64,000 nt of DNA, from positions 123,501 through 187,500 of the forward strand of contig CALZFC010000286.1 of assembly GCA_945643635.1 (NCBI GenBank). Reading direction: 5' to 3'. Source of the stretch: Allodiplogaster sudhausi (Eukaryota; Nematoda; Chromadorea; Rhabditida; Diplogasteridae). The notes under the pieces were generated by a model that was given only the letters and a program-made list of their open reading frames with translations, searched no databases and was not told the origin of the DNA. Below are positions 35,900 to 46,370 of the stretch, one piece after another. The position numbers and the translations under genes are program-made. The first letter of the stretch is position 1; each line of letters starts with the position of its first letter.

Positions 35900-35990
35900 A
35901 AGGCCCCCATTCATAACGGAATTCGGAAATCGGAATTCGGAAGAGAAAAAAGGTCGGAATTCGGAATTCGGAATTCGGAACTTCAAGTTT
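35900..35990 (+). repeat. (GGAATTC)n-type short repeat, copy 1
   Basis: CATAACGGAATTCGGAAATCGGAATTCGGAAG, then GAAAAAAGGTC, then tandem GGAATTC. Matches 36865-36945 almost exactly. Confidence 0.8.
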
Positions 35991-36824
35991 CAATGAGAAA
36001 AATAGGAATTTTTCTCACTAACTCATAATGCAAAGGCAAAGGATAGGATAAGATGGGGAATTTGCATTACATCCTCTCCCAGCTACTCCACTCACTCCCA
36101 GGACAGTTTATCTCTTACGCGTCGCGTCCGCTGTCACACACTGAACAGAGGCAGAGAATCGGGAGAAGGATACACGGGCAGTGATCGTCGGCTCGGTGGA
36201 GAAAGGCACCGATAGGGAGATCGCCGAGCATGATAATTCCATGCTGATCTCCAGCCTTGCTGCTCCGTTACGAACAGCTTCCGTTCTCACTTCTCTCCCG
36301 ACGGCATCTCTCTGGGTAACGTCAGCTGCCATAGGCACCCTCCAACTCGACCGCCCAACAAGCGGCTTGAGCACCGTGTCAAATATGACTTCATCGAACT
36401 TTCGTGCTAAGTGGCTCTAAGTGGCCGAAGCATCAGACGAAATCTTGACTTTTGGAGGGGTCTGTATCTCTGGCCCCCAGGGGTCCTAGAGACCTAATCC
36501 TTTTTGATTGGCCCAAACCACTAACTTTACTTTAGACGCGAGAACTTTATCATTTCAGTTTACCTCAGCACTTTATATGTTGTGAAGTTGGAAATTTATT
36601 TCAGTTTTACCAAAATGCAATTCCCAAAAGGTCTCCCCTTATGAAAGATCCGCAAAACATTTCATTGTAATTTCGCCAGGCTCAAAATGAATGCTTCATT
36701 AAGATTTGGTCAAACTGGAGGCAGTTTTCTCAAAGCTGGCTTCAGTTTTCTTCTTAGATTAATACATAAAATGTGCACGACTGAGCTTCAAGATTCCGAA
36801 AAAATTCCGAAGAAATGGCCTTCA
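35991..36824. other. Unassigned spacer
   Basis: Open frames on both strands at 36108-36420 have non-random codon content, but no domain or splice-consistent gene could be assigned. Confidence 0.3.
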
Positions 36825-36950
36825 TAACGGAATTCGGAATTCGGAATTCGCAAGGCTCCCTTTCATAACGGAATTCGGAAATCGGAATTCGGAAGGGAAA
36901 AAAGGTCGGAATTCGGAATTCGGAATTCGGAATTCCGATACACCCCTGAT
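36825..36950 (+). repeat. (GGAATTC)n-type short repeat, copies 2-3
   Basis: A partial copy at 36825-36850 and a full copy at 36865-36945, the latter nearly identical to 35915-35985. Confidence 0.8.
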
Positions 36951-37741
36951 TCGCACTCAGACTTCAGCAGCAAGGTAGCAGCATTGATCAGAGAGGGAGA
37001 GAGAGATAGAAAGAGAGAAGAGAGTGTGAGGTATGAGAGAGAGAAGAAGAGACAGTGTGATTCATGAGAGAGAGAATTATGAAATTGATGAAAGGGTAGT
37101 AAAATTGGCAGGGAAAAAAGAGAAAACGTTTGCAGCTGTTTTAAAATCAGGGAATAAGGGTAAGAAGCCCAGCCCCATTGATGTTAATTCACATTTTGAC
37201 ATTTCTTCTTAAACTTTTGGCACTAATCGATTTGCACACGTTGTTCCCCTGTGATATAACTCGTGCCTGAACAAGTTTTATTTTGCAAACGTTTCATTTG
37301 TTCGCATACTTGCTCGGCAAAGAAGAGTGGAGGACATTTTGCATTGTTGAATGCCGTGTAAAATTCTATTTAGTTTTGGTTTTTCGTCTATATTTCCCAT
37401 CAACGTTGGCAAAAGTTAATGAAGTTTTCAGGGCTGCTTCTTAATACTCCCAGGCTAACAGTAGCAGATTATTGGTTTTGAAACTCAAGAGCGAGAAAAC
37501 AAAATTATATACTTAAATCTCCCGAATTGCACATTTAGGAGTGCTGGACAAATAGTTTTCTTTTCGTTGATATTCGGGTAGTTTTTATCGGATAGATAGC
37601 CTAGCTGTGTTCTGAAACATCTCTGTGATAAATTATTGGTCTGATCGGTATTTAATCACGTGCCGTTATATTGCTTCCTACCTTCAGTTCGAGAATCATT
37701 CACTCGGCCTGGTTGGATGATGAAGGTTCAGCGATAATTAA
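36951..37741. other. Spacer homologous to the acyltransferase 3' flank
   Basis: 37090-37310 aligns with 21030-21260 (AGTAAAATTGG..GAAAAAAGA, AATCGATTTGCACAC, GATATAACTC, TTTTGCAA.C.TTTC.TGT). No exon recognised. Confidence 0.4.
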
Positions 37742-37912
37742 GGCGCTACATCGTTTGAGAACCGACCGATGAGAACGTAACGTATGAGAACATTCGTCGG
37801 TCATTTGAGAACCGAGCGTAAAGCGAATGTGCCGGATGAGAACCGAGCGTGGACATTATTTTCTTGCATATGCCAGATGAGAACCGAGCGTAGAGCGAAT
37901 GTGCCGGATGAG
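37742..37912 (+). repeat. Isolated second copy of a MULE-type terminus
   Basis: GGCGCTACATCGTTTGAGAACC and the next 170 bp are a direct duplicate of 38843-39013, 1.1 kb away. It has no inverted partner on the right side of the palindrome. Confidence 0.8.
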
Positions 37913-37920
37913 AGACATTT

Positions 37921-38324
37921 CCGTGTGTGCGCACGCTTTTTAAGCAAGATGTTTTTCTTCTTCTTAATCGTGTTGAAAGACAGAAAAGCTGTCCAATTAA
38001 ATCTCTGGCGGAGAGAAAGAAAGTGAGAACAAGAGAAAGAGCAAAAGGAGAGACTGAGAGTGGTCGACTTTGAGAGGAAGAAGAGAGTGAGTGTGTATGA
38101 GAGAGTGTGAGAGAGTATTGGAGTGAGAGAGCGAGAGGGAGAGAAAGAGAGAAAGAGAAAGAGAGAAAGAGAGAAAGAGAGAGCGAAGAGAGATTGGAGA
38201 GCGCGAACTTGAAAAGCAGCGTCTTCGTGTTCGCTGATTATCATTTGATGTTTCCAGCTGCAACCGCTCATTTTGTCTGCTTCTCTGCTTCTCTTCATCC
38301 CTCACTCACGCTCTTTTTTGATTG

Positions 38325-38364
<40 letters not shown>

Positions 38365-38562
38365 CCACCCCACCCATCTCTCTTCTTCTCTCTCTCTCTC
38401 ACTCTCTTTCTCTTTCTCTCTCTCTCTCGCTCTCTCTCTCCCTCTCGTTTTCTCCTCCTTTGTTTGCCGGTTCTAAAACGTATAAGACGCCCCCGCGAGA
38501 ACCTTCAAAGGTTCTCTGTCTATTTCTATGTCTCATCTTCTCCCTCCCTCTCTCTCTATCTC

Positions 38563-38601
<39 letters not shown>

Positions 38602-39727
38602 AAGACCACCTCGAGGCTCATGTGCTTCAAAAGTGTGCTGATTATGCTGTCCGTTAGTGCTTGCAAATGGAAAGAGTTTCGAAAGCATTTGTGCATTAAC
38701 TTGCGATTTTATTATCGCAATTTGTAAATATTATTGTTGATTCTTTAATTTATAATTTGCATACACAATCTGAATAAGTTCCACGATTCTCTGCGAGCGA
38801 ACATATTAGTTTAATTATTAGCCTAGGAACAGCATTAATTATGGCGCTACATCGTTTGAGAACCGGCCGATGAGAACGTAACGTATGAGAACATTCGTCG
38901 GTCATTTGAGAACCGAGCGTAAAGCGAATGTGCCGGATGAGAACCGAGCGTGGACATTATTTTCTTGCATATGCCAGATGAGAACCGAGCGTAGAGCGAA
39001 TGTGCCGGATGAGAACCGAGCGTAAAGCGAATGTGCCGGATGAGAACCGAGCGTGGGCATTATTTTCTCGCATACCTCGGATGAGAACCGAGCGTAGAGC
39101 GAATGTCCCACATGAGAACCGAGCGGGAAATATTATTTTTGGGTCTGTCCCGGATGAGAACCGAGCGGGAAATATTATTTTTGGGTCTGTCCCGGATGAG
39201 AACCGAGCGGGAAATATTATTTTTGGGTCTGTCAAGGATGAGAACCGAGCGGAAAATATTATTTTTGGGTCTGTCCCGGATGAGAACCGAGCGGGAAATA
39301 TTATTTTTGGGTCTGTCCCGGATGCGATCCGAGCGGGAAATATTATTTTTGGGTCTGTCCCGGATGAGAACCGAGCGGGAAAATGTCATTTTGGGTTTGG
39401 TCCGGATGAGAACCTAGCGGGAAAATGTCATTTTAGGTTTGGCCCGGATGAGAACCGAGTGGGAAATGTCATTTTTGGATATGTTCCGGATGAGAACCGT
39501 GCAGTATATGAAGTTTCAGGGTATTTACCGAATGTGAACCACGGGGAAACCTCTTTTCTTAATATCGACCAGATGAGAACCGAGCTATTCAGGGTTTTAT
39601 GATGTTTATCATGAGCACGTTCCCCAAAGTATGTATCTACGAATGTTTTGGAGAGTTACAAAACAATACTGTTAATCATTCTTTTCACTCAACAGTATGA
39701 CTACAATACGAAATTCACAGATTCGAA
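37921..39727 (+). repeat. Left arm of a giant palindrome
   Basis: Inverse of 42444-44013. From outside inward: GA/CT-rich flank (37921-38842), MULE-type terminal module starting GGCGCTACATCG (38843), 42-bp units (about 39100-39500), then 39600-39727, which also mirrors the other arm. Confidence 0.85.
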
Positions 39728-40261
39728 CAATGGCAAGGTTGAATTTTACATTGAATTAAAAAAACGAGTGTAGCAGTGAATGGATAAAGTCGCCATTTTC
39801 CCAAAAACACCTCAATACTAAGAATAAAGCTTTCATATAGCGCCTGTACTTGGTGTTATTTTACCGTATTTTCTCTTCTAGTACCCCTTTATTAGAATTT
39901 ATTAGTATTCGTCTAACATTTCCTACATGATTTCTCAATGTCATTGAAAAATATTGCCCCTCCTTTTAGCAACCCCATCTCCCTCTATTCGCCCACTACC
40001 TAATAGATTGTCTCTCACTGAAGAATAACTGAAGAGGACTTTCAAGGACGCAGTTGAACTACGATTCCTTTTTTTTTTTAAGAATAATTGTTTTTAAATC
40101 TAACTTTTAGTGTATCACATTGAAAATAGGATCCCTTTCTCTTATAAACTCCCTCCCCCATCTCTACCTCCCAGCGGTATTGAAAAATAATACTAATTGA
40201 GAACATACTGTCACTATTAAAAATACAGACTTCAAGTAATTACCCCTTTATTAGAATTTAT
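39728..40261. other. Centre of palindrome, 5' of LINE
   Basis: AT-rich. TACCCCTTTATTAGAATTTA occurs at 39882 and again at 40241, just before the LINE begins. Confidence 0.5.
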
Positions 40262-42325
40262 GTGTTGGCGATTCAGCTAAAGCTAATGCTCTTGCCGATT
40301 ACTTTTCCTCTGTATTTGTTAAGGATGATGGTCAGTTGCCAGATTACTCGAGTGTTAGCCCTCTTTCCCACTCTCTTTGCGATATAATTGTCATGCCGCA
40401 AACTGTTAGGAAACATCTAAAGCGCCTTAAGCCATCAGTTTCTCTAAATTCTGAGAATATTCCGCAGATTGTCTACCGCGAATGTGCATCTGTTTTAGCT
40501 GAACCCCTGTCCTACCTATTCAATATTTCTCTCTCACTTGGCCAGGTTCCGTCACTGTGGAAACAGAGTACTGTGATTGCCCTTAACAAAATAAGCATGC
40601 CAACGACTGTCTCTCACTTTCGTCCTATATCTCTGTCCCCTGCGCCCATTAAAGTTCTCGAGAGGTGCATTCGTCCTAAACTAATCTGGTGGTCTAATTT
40701 GCACGGCATTGTTCCCCCGGAGCAGCATGGCTTTTGCGCACGCCGCTCAGTCGAGACTAACTTACTTTCGGCCTCGAATGATTGGATCTCTGCACTTGAC
40801 AAAGGAAAGTGTACTGATATTCTGTATGTAGACTTTGCAAAAGCTTTTGATGTCGTGTCGCACGAGAAACTAATCTATAAGCTGTCTATTCTCGGTATCG
40901 CTGGTAATCTTTTATCGTGGTTTTCGTCTTTTCTATCTAACAGGTCCTTCAATGTACGAGTAAACTACTCTCTGTCCGATTCTAGGGTTGCCCCTAGTGG
41001 AGTACCACAAGGTTGCGTCTTATCGCCTCTTCTCTTTATTTGGTTCATTTCGGATCTCCCTCAACTTTTTTCGCCTCTCCCCTTGGTTACCTGTTCTCTT
41101 TTTGCAGATGATCTAAAGCTATACTCTTCTTTTGATCCAAAATCTCCTGGACCCTCTCACTCTCAACTTTCTCAAGCATCTTTGTTACTTTTTAAATACT
41201 GCGAAAACAGGCAGTTAAATATCGCTCACCAAAAGTGCAGCGTAGTCCATATAGGCAAATCAAATCCCAATCATACTTATCCACTCTCTCCTCTCTCCAG
41301 TTTTGAAGTCTCAGGTCTTCCAGTCAGAGATCTAGGCGTTTTAATAGACAGCGATTTATCTTACTCGGCTCATATTGATTCTATCTGCCGTCGGGCATTA
41401 GGTTTAGTTTATGCACTTTTTAGATCTCTTAAGTCCAGATCGGCATCAATCTATATAAAGTGTTACTCTGCATATATTCTTCCCATTCTGGAATTCTGTT
41501 CAATTGTTTGGTCTCCATATAAAAAGATGCATATTAGAAAACTAGAAAATGTACAGCATGTCTTCTCTCGTTTGCTTTTCCTTAGATGTGCAAAATCCTC
41601 TGTATCTTTCTCTGATCTCCCTTCGTACTCTGCACGTCTCACTTATTTTGGCATGCCATCTCTATTATTGCGAAGGATTCGTATTGATATTATATTCTTC
41701 TTCAAGATTTTGCATCAACTAGTTGATATTAGGACCAGTCGACTGGTTATATTCAAACCCTGCAATGGCCGCTTATCGGCTTATAATTTTCATATTCCTC
41801 GTTGGAAGTTGATTGCTCGTAGAAATAGTTTTGCCTGCCGTATTCCAAGCTGGTACATGTTATTGCCTCATTCAGTAACGCAATGTCAAAACCTAGAAGT
41901 TTTCAAAAGGCACTTAGCCTCTCTGCCTCTGCTCGACATCTTACGCATTGATTATTCTTGTCTTTAAACTATTCATTCTTTCTCAACGCGTAGAGTATTT
42001 TCATATAAGTAGCATATGTTTTACTGCTACATTTTCGGCCCGCTCTCACTTGACCCTGCTGCCCTCTGTTCCTCTTGGTATGTCGGCCTCAGCACACTCC
42101 TCAAGTGCTGTGGGGGCCTGGCCCACCCCTCGGGAAGTCGCTCACCCCGCACAATTCGGTCGCATTGTGCGGGGTGACTCGGAGGATCAGCATCCCTTAT
42201 CCCCCTTTCCCTTTTCTATTACTATTCATTATTATTATTATTATTCTGAAATCGAAAGTTTTACCATCTCACAAGTCACTGTAATGTTGTCACATCGTTA
42301 AACTGATGTATGAATAAATAAATAA
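40262..42325 (+). mobile_element. 5'-truncated non-LTR retrotransposon (CR1/Jockey type)
   Basis: Coding part runs from about 40262 to the stop at 41965-41967, about 567 residues with no start codon needed. It carries reverse transcriptase landmarks: FRPISLSPAPIKVLER, EQHGFCARRS, DILYVDFAKAFDVVSHEKL (motif A Asp), SGVPQGCVLSPLLF (motif B) and FADDLKLYSS (motif C). After it comes a 3' UTR with a 13-bp stem-loop and a TGTTGTCACATCG...ATAAATAAATAA tail. The upstream endonuclease is missing, so it is a dead-on-arrival copy, but the RT frame is open throughout, implying a recent insertion. A tail-only copy lies at 13395. Confidence 0.85.
42143..42176 (+). other. LINE 3'-UTR stem-loop
   Basis: CACCCCGCACAAT pairs perfectly with ATTGTGCGGGGTG across the loop TCGGTCGC. 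Position near the 3' end suits a structure recognised by the element's reverse transcriptase; that role is inferred. Confidence 0.6.
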
Positions 42326-42443
42326 TTTTTTTAGCCAACTCGAAACAGATTGAATTGGATAACTACTTATTCTCATTTAAAAATATACTTGCAGCAATCT
42401 CAATTTTATTGACTATTTAACCTAATTTTATAATTTTGGTAAT

Positions 42444-43331
42444 TTCGAATCTGTGAATTTCGTATTGTAGTCATACTGATGAGTGAAAAGAAAACTCTCC
42501 AACACATTGGTAGATACATACTTTGGGGAACGTGCTCATGATAAACATCATAAACCCCTGAATAGCTCGGTTCTCATCTGGTCGATATTAAGAAAAGATG
42601 TTTCCATGTGGTTCACATTCGGTAAATACCCTGAAACTTCATATACTGCGCGGTTCTCATCCGGAACATTTCCCAAAATGACATTTCCCACTCGGTTCTC
42701 ATCCGGGCCAAACCTAAAATGACATTTTCCCGCTAGGTTCTCATCCGGACCAAACCCAAAATGACATTTTCCCGCTCGGTTCTCATCCGGGACAGACCCA
42801 AAAATAATATTTCCCGCTCGGTTCTCATCCGGGACAGACCCAAAAATAATATTTCCCGCTCGGTTCTCATCCGGGACAGACCCAAAAATAATATTTCCCG
42901 CTCGGTTCTCATCCGGGACAGACCAAAAAATAATATTTCCCGCTCGGTTCTCATCCGGGACAGACCCAAAAATAATATTTCCCGCTCGGTTCTCATGTGG
43001 GACATTCGCTCTACGCTCGGTTCTCAAATGACCGACGAATGTTCTCATACGTTACGTTCTCATCGGCCGGTTTTCAAACGATGTAGCGCCATAATTAATG
43101 CTGTTCCTAGGCTAATAATTAAACTAATATGTTCGCTCGCAGAGAATCGTGGAACTTATTCAGATTGTGTATGCAAATTATAAATTAAAGAATCAACAAT
43201 AATATTTGCAAATTGCGATAATAAAATCGCAAGTTAATGCACAAATGCTTTCGAAACTCTTTCCATTTGCAAGCACTAACGGACAGCATAATCATCACAC
43301 TTTTGAAGCACATGAGCCTCGAGGTGGTCTT

Positions 43332-43374
<43 letters not shown>

Positions 43375-43568
43375 CAGAGAGAGAGGGAGGGAGAAGATGA
43401 GACAGAGAAATAGACAGAGAACCTTTGAAGGTTCTCGCGGGGGCGTCTTATACGTTTTAGAACCGGCAAACAAAGGAGGAGAAAACGAGAGGGAGAGAGA
43501 GAGCGAGAGAGAGAGAGAAAGAGAAAGAGAGTGAGAGAGAGAGAGAAGAAGAGAGATGGGTGGGGTGG

Positions 43569-43608
<40 letters not shown>

Positions 43609-44013
43609 CAATCAAAAAAGAGCGTGAGTGAGGGATGAAGAGAAGCAGAGAAGCAGACAAAATGAGCGGTTGCAGCTGGAAACATCAAATGATAATCAGC
43701 GAACACGAAGACGCTGCTTTTCAAGTTCGCGCTCTCCAATCTCTCTTCGCTCTCTCTTTCTCTCTTTCTCTCTTTCTCTTTCTCTCTTTCTCTCCCTCTC
43801 GCTCTCTCACTCCAATACTCTCTCACACTCTCTCATACACACTCACTCTCTTCTTCCTCTCAAAGTCGACCACTCTCAGTCTCTCCTTTTGCTCTTTCTC
43901 TTGTTCTCACTTTCTTTCTCTCCGCCAGAGATTTAATTGGACAGCTTTTCTGTCTTTCAACACGATTAAGAAGAAGAAGAACATCTCGCTTAAAAAGCGT
44001 GCGCACACACGGA
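42444..44013 (-). repeat. Right arm of the giant palindrome
   Basis: Inverse of 37921-39727, shorter because it carries fewer 42-bp units. Homology stops near 44013 (CACACACGGAAA then diverges). Confidence 0.85.
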
Positions 44014-44038
44014 AAAGCGGGAAAGAGAAAGAAAGAAG

Positions 44039-44074
<36 letters not shown>

Positions 44075-45371
44075 GAGAGAGAGAGAGTGAGAGAGAGAAA
44101 TATCGTGATGCTAAGGGAGAGAGAGGGGGGGAGAGAAAGATAGAGAGTGAGTGAGAGAGAGAGTAAGACATTCAGAGAAGTGAAAGACTATAGATAGAGA
44201 GTGTGAAGAGGCGCAGATATAGGACACGCTAGGGAGGTGGAGGAGTTTGGGACGGCGAAAAGAAAAGATCTAGAAAGAGTGGGACGGTTAGAGAGGAAAA
44301 GCAAAAGGCAGGAATTGTGATTGGGCGTTGGAGATGTTGATAAAGATAAAGAGCGAAGTGAGGGGAGATGAGGAGAAAGAAGCAGAAAAGAAAGAGGAAT
44401 GAGAGACAGAGAGGGAGAGATAGACAGAGAAGAGAAGCGAGAGTGAGAGAGAGAGTCGAACAGCACAGAACCTTCCTTCTTGTACTCCTTCATCGCATGC
44501 TCAAGCAATCTGTCCCGTTCGATCTATTCCCTGCGGCTTTGTTTATGTTTTTTTATTCTTCATATTTTCCTTTCAATTGCTAGCTCAACAATAAGGAAAA
44601 CTGAAAGCATCCGATAAAGACTGTCTTCTTTAAAAAACTTATTCTTCTATAATTTTTTTCCTCAATTATTTCGCCCTCGAATCTCTTTTTCCGCTCACTG
44701 TTTCACAACTTTTTCTGAAAACCCTACATTTGCCTCAAGTTTGTTCATATATCGTTCAAGATGTTTATTACTTCTATGGAGGCTTATCTTTGATTTCACT
44801 TGACTTAAAGATCATCCCATTGCTTGATCATAAATCTTCTTCTTGGTTTTCGCTTTCTCTCCCATTCACACTTTCCTTCCTCCTTTTCCTATCTTCGAAT
44901 TATTTTTATTCTAGCTCGTTCCGCCTTGCTTTTCAGCTATAGCCAAAAACACACCCCTGAATTCGCGGCCTTCTTCCCAACTCAAGGGCGAGAGAGCAGT
45001 GATTTCATTGTCATCTTAAAGAAATCTTCATTTTGATCAAGGCCAATGGGATTCACACTCATTTCCTTTTTCCTCTTGCCGGGTGCAAACTACCTGACAT
45101 CATCTTGTTTTTATCAACTGAGATCTGTAACCTTCGAAACACCTACTCTTTCGTTCCATTCCACATCACTAGCTGTTAATAATTACGAAGATTCACAGCT
45201 ATACGCACCTTGAACTGTAAGATGCAAAGAATAGTCGCCTAAAACATTAAAATGATCATCCTATGCGATCAATTACTATTACAGTTTGCTTGCTTTTCCA
45301 CACATTTCTAACAATAAGTGCAGGTTTCCTCTATGACGTCATCGCTCCGAACGGGTGGGCGGCGCCAATTC
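44014..45371. other. Intergenic upstream of transthyretin-like gene
   Basis: GA-rich 44014-44460. 44630-45250 is paralogous to 47030-47810. A possible leader acceptor lies at 45323 (AATAAGTGCAG). Confidence 0.45.
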
Positions 45372-46370
45372 ATGCTTCGACTCATCTTCCTCTTGCTGCC
45401 CGTCGCCGTTGCGCCGGCTGCGCAACCGATTTCCGTCGAGTTTCGCCTCGTGTGCAAGAACTCGGCGCCCGCGCGTGAGAACGTAACTGTCACGCTCTAC
45501 GACTACGATATCTTCTCGCCGAACGACAAGGTCTTTGTTTGGTATTATTGCTTTCTTGGAAAGCGGCAGAGAAATGCACTTTACAAAGATAATTAAGGAT
45601 TAAAGTATCAGACATTTGTATAACTTATCAGGTAAATAAGTACTATTCATGTATGTATGTACATACATATTTGCATTCATACCTCCTTAGGTCGTCTCTC
45701 GTAATGCGACCGTAAACGATGCCGGCACCCGGCCGACGCTCATCTCGGGTGCCTACGAGGACGGCCCCTTCGAGTCCGAGTCGTACTTCCTCATGATTCG
45801 GCATCGCTGCGCGTGCGCGAACGGCACGCAACGCGTCGCGACCGTACGCGTCGGCGAGCCGTTCCGATACGTCGGTGAGGGATGCACAGATCCCTGAGCG
45901 GGAAATTTAAATCATAATTTTTTTCTAAGAAGCAATTGACCCACTAACAGTAACGCAATTCCAAGTCTTATTAAAAAAATGTTATTCGTGTGCTAAAAAA
46001 GAAATGAAGTACTGCAAATCTATTCGAAAAAATTGGAAGGAAAAAAGCTTTTGCTTATGTTTCTTGGAAGCTTCATTTATTAGATTTATTTACTTTCCTT
46101 TTTTAAGTCAGGTTCAAAGAGATTGTCGCACGTAAGCTCGCCGTAAATCGACGCGCCGCCGAACACTTTCGAGGAACGCAAGGTGAGGAACCTTTTTTAG
46201 ATAATAATTTTTCTTGTTGAAATAATTACTCGTCAAAACTAGCTATTCAAATATCTTGAGCTCCCGTCTACCGTGAACACCGTTCCCTCATCAAGCTGGG
46301 CGTCGTCGACCTCGCCAAGCGGCATGACTGGCTCGGCCGGAACGACGATGTCTGCAAGAAGCGACGGTGA
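45372..46370 (+). CDS. Transthyretin-like (TTL) secreted protein
   Basis: Exons 45372-45530, 45691-45874, 46108-46182 and 46261-46370 join in frame to 175 aa. Residues 1-16 or so (MLRLIFLLLPVAVAPA) are a signal peptide. The mature part follows the nematode transthyretin-like pattern: ISVEFRLVCKN, NVTVTLYDYDIFSPND, then PTLISGAYEDGPFESES and YFLMIRHRCACANG (the H-x-C strand). Glycosylation sites NVT, NAT and NGT are visible. The third exon uses an AAG acceptor (46105-46107) to hold frame. The C-terminus is basic (DVCKKRR). Family members are secreted extracellular proteins; TTR-52 bridges apoptotic cells to phagocytes, but this gene cannot be assigned to that role. In-frame ATGs at 45318 and 45333 exist; I chose the one directly before the signal peptide. 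Confidence 0.75.

Larger units (their letters stand above)
38843..43090. mobile_element. MULE-type foldback element, second family, with LINE in centre
   Basis: Termini GGCGCTACATCGTTTGAGAA and its inverse at 43090 share the pattern GGCGCTA..TCGT.TGAGAACC with the element at 362. Subrepeats are also 42 bp: GATGAGAACCGAGCGGGAAA then TATTATTTTTGGGTCTGTCC plus CG. The first 20 bases are nearly the same as in the 362-3525 element while the second half is unrelated. Flanks outside both ends are also inverted copies of each other, so a simple target duplication cannot be read. No transposase remains. Confidence 0.7.

Noticed and set aside
36108..36420. Possible gene with open frames on both strands
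   Set aside because: No recognisable domain, no consistent neighbouring exons, and neither strand is clearly favoured.
39882..40261. The 20-bp direct repeat TACCCCTTTATTAGAATTTA as a LINE target duplication
   Set aside because: Both copies lie on the 5' side of the LINE; no matching copy follows the 3' tail at 42325.
43185..44171. Mirror-image frames matching 38000-38730
   Set aside because: They coincide exactly with the inverted arms of the palindrome and are low-complexity (CT)n/(GA)n; not independent genes.
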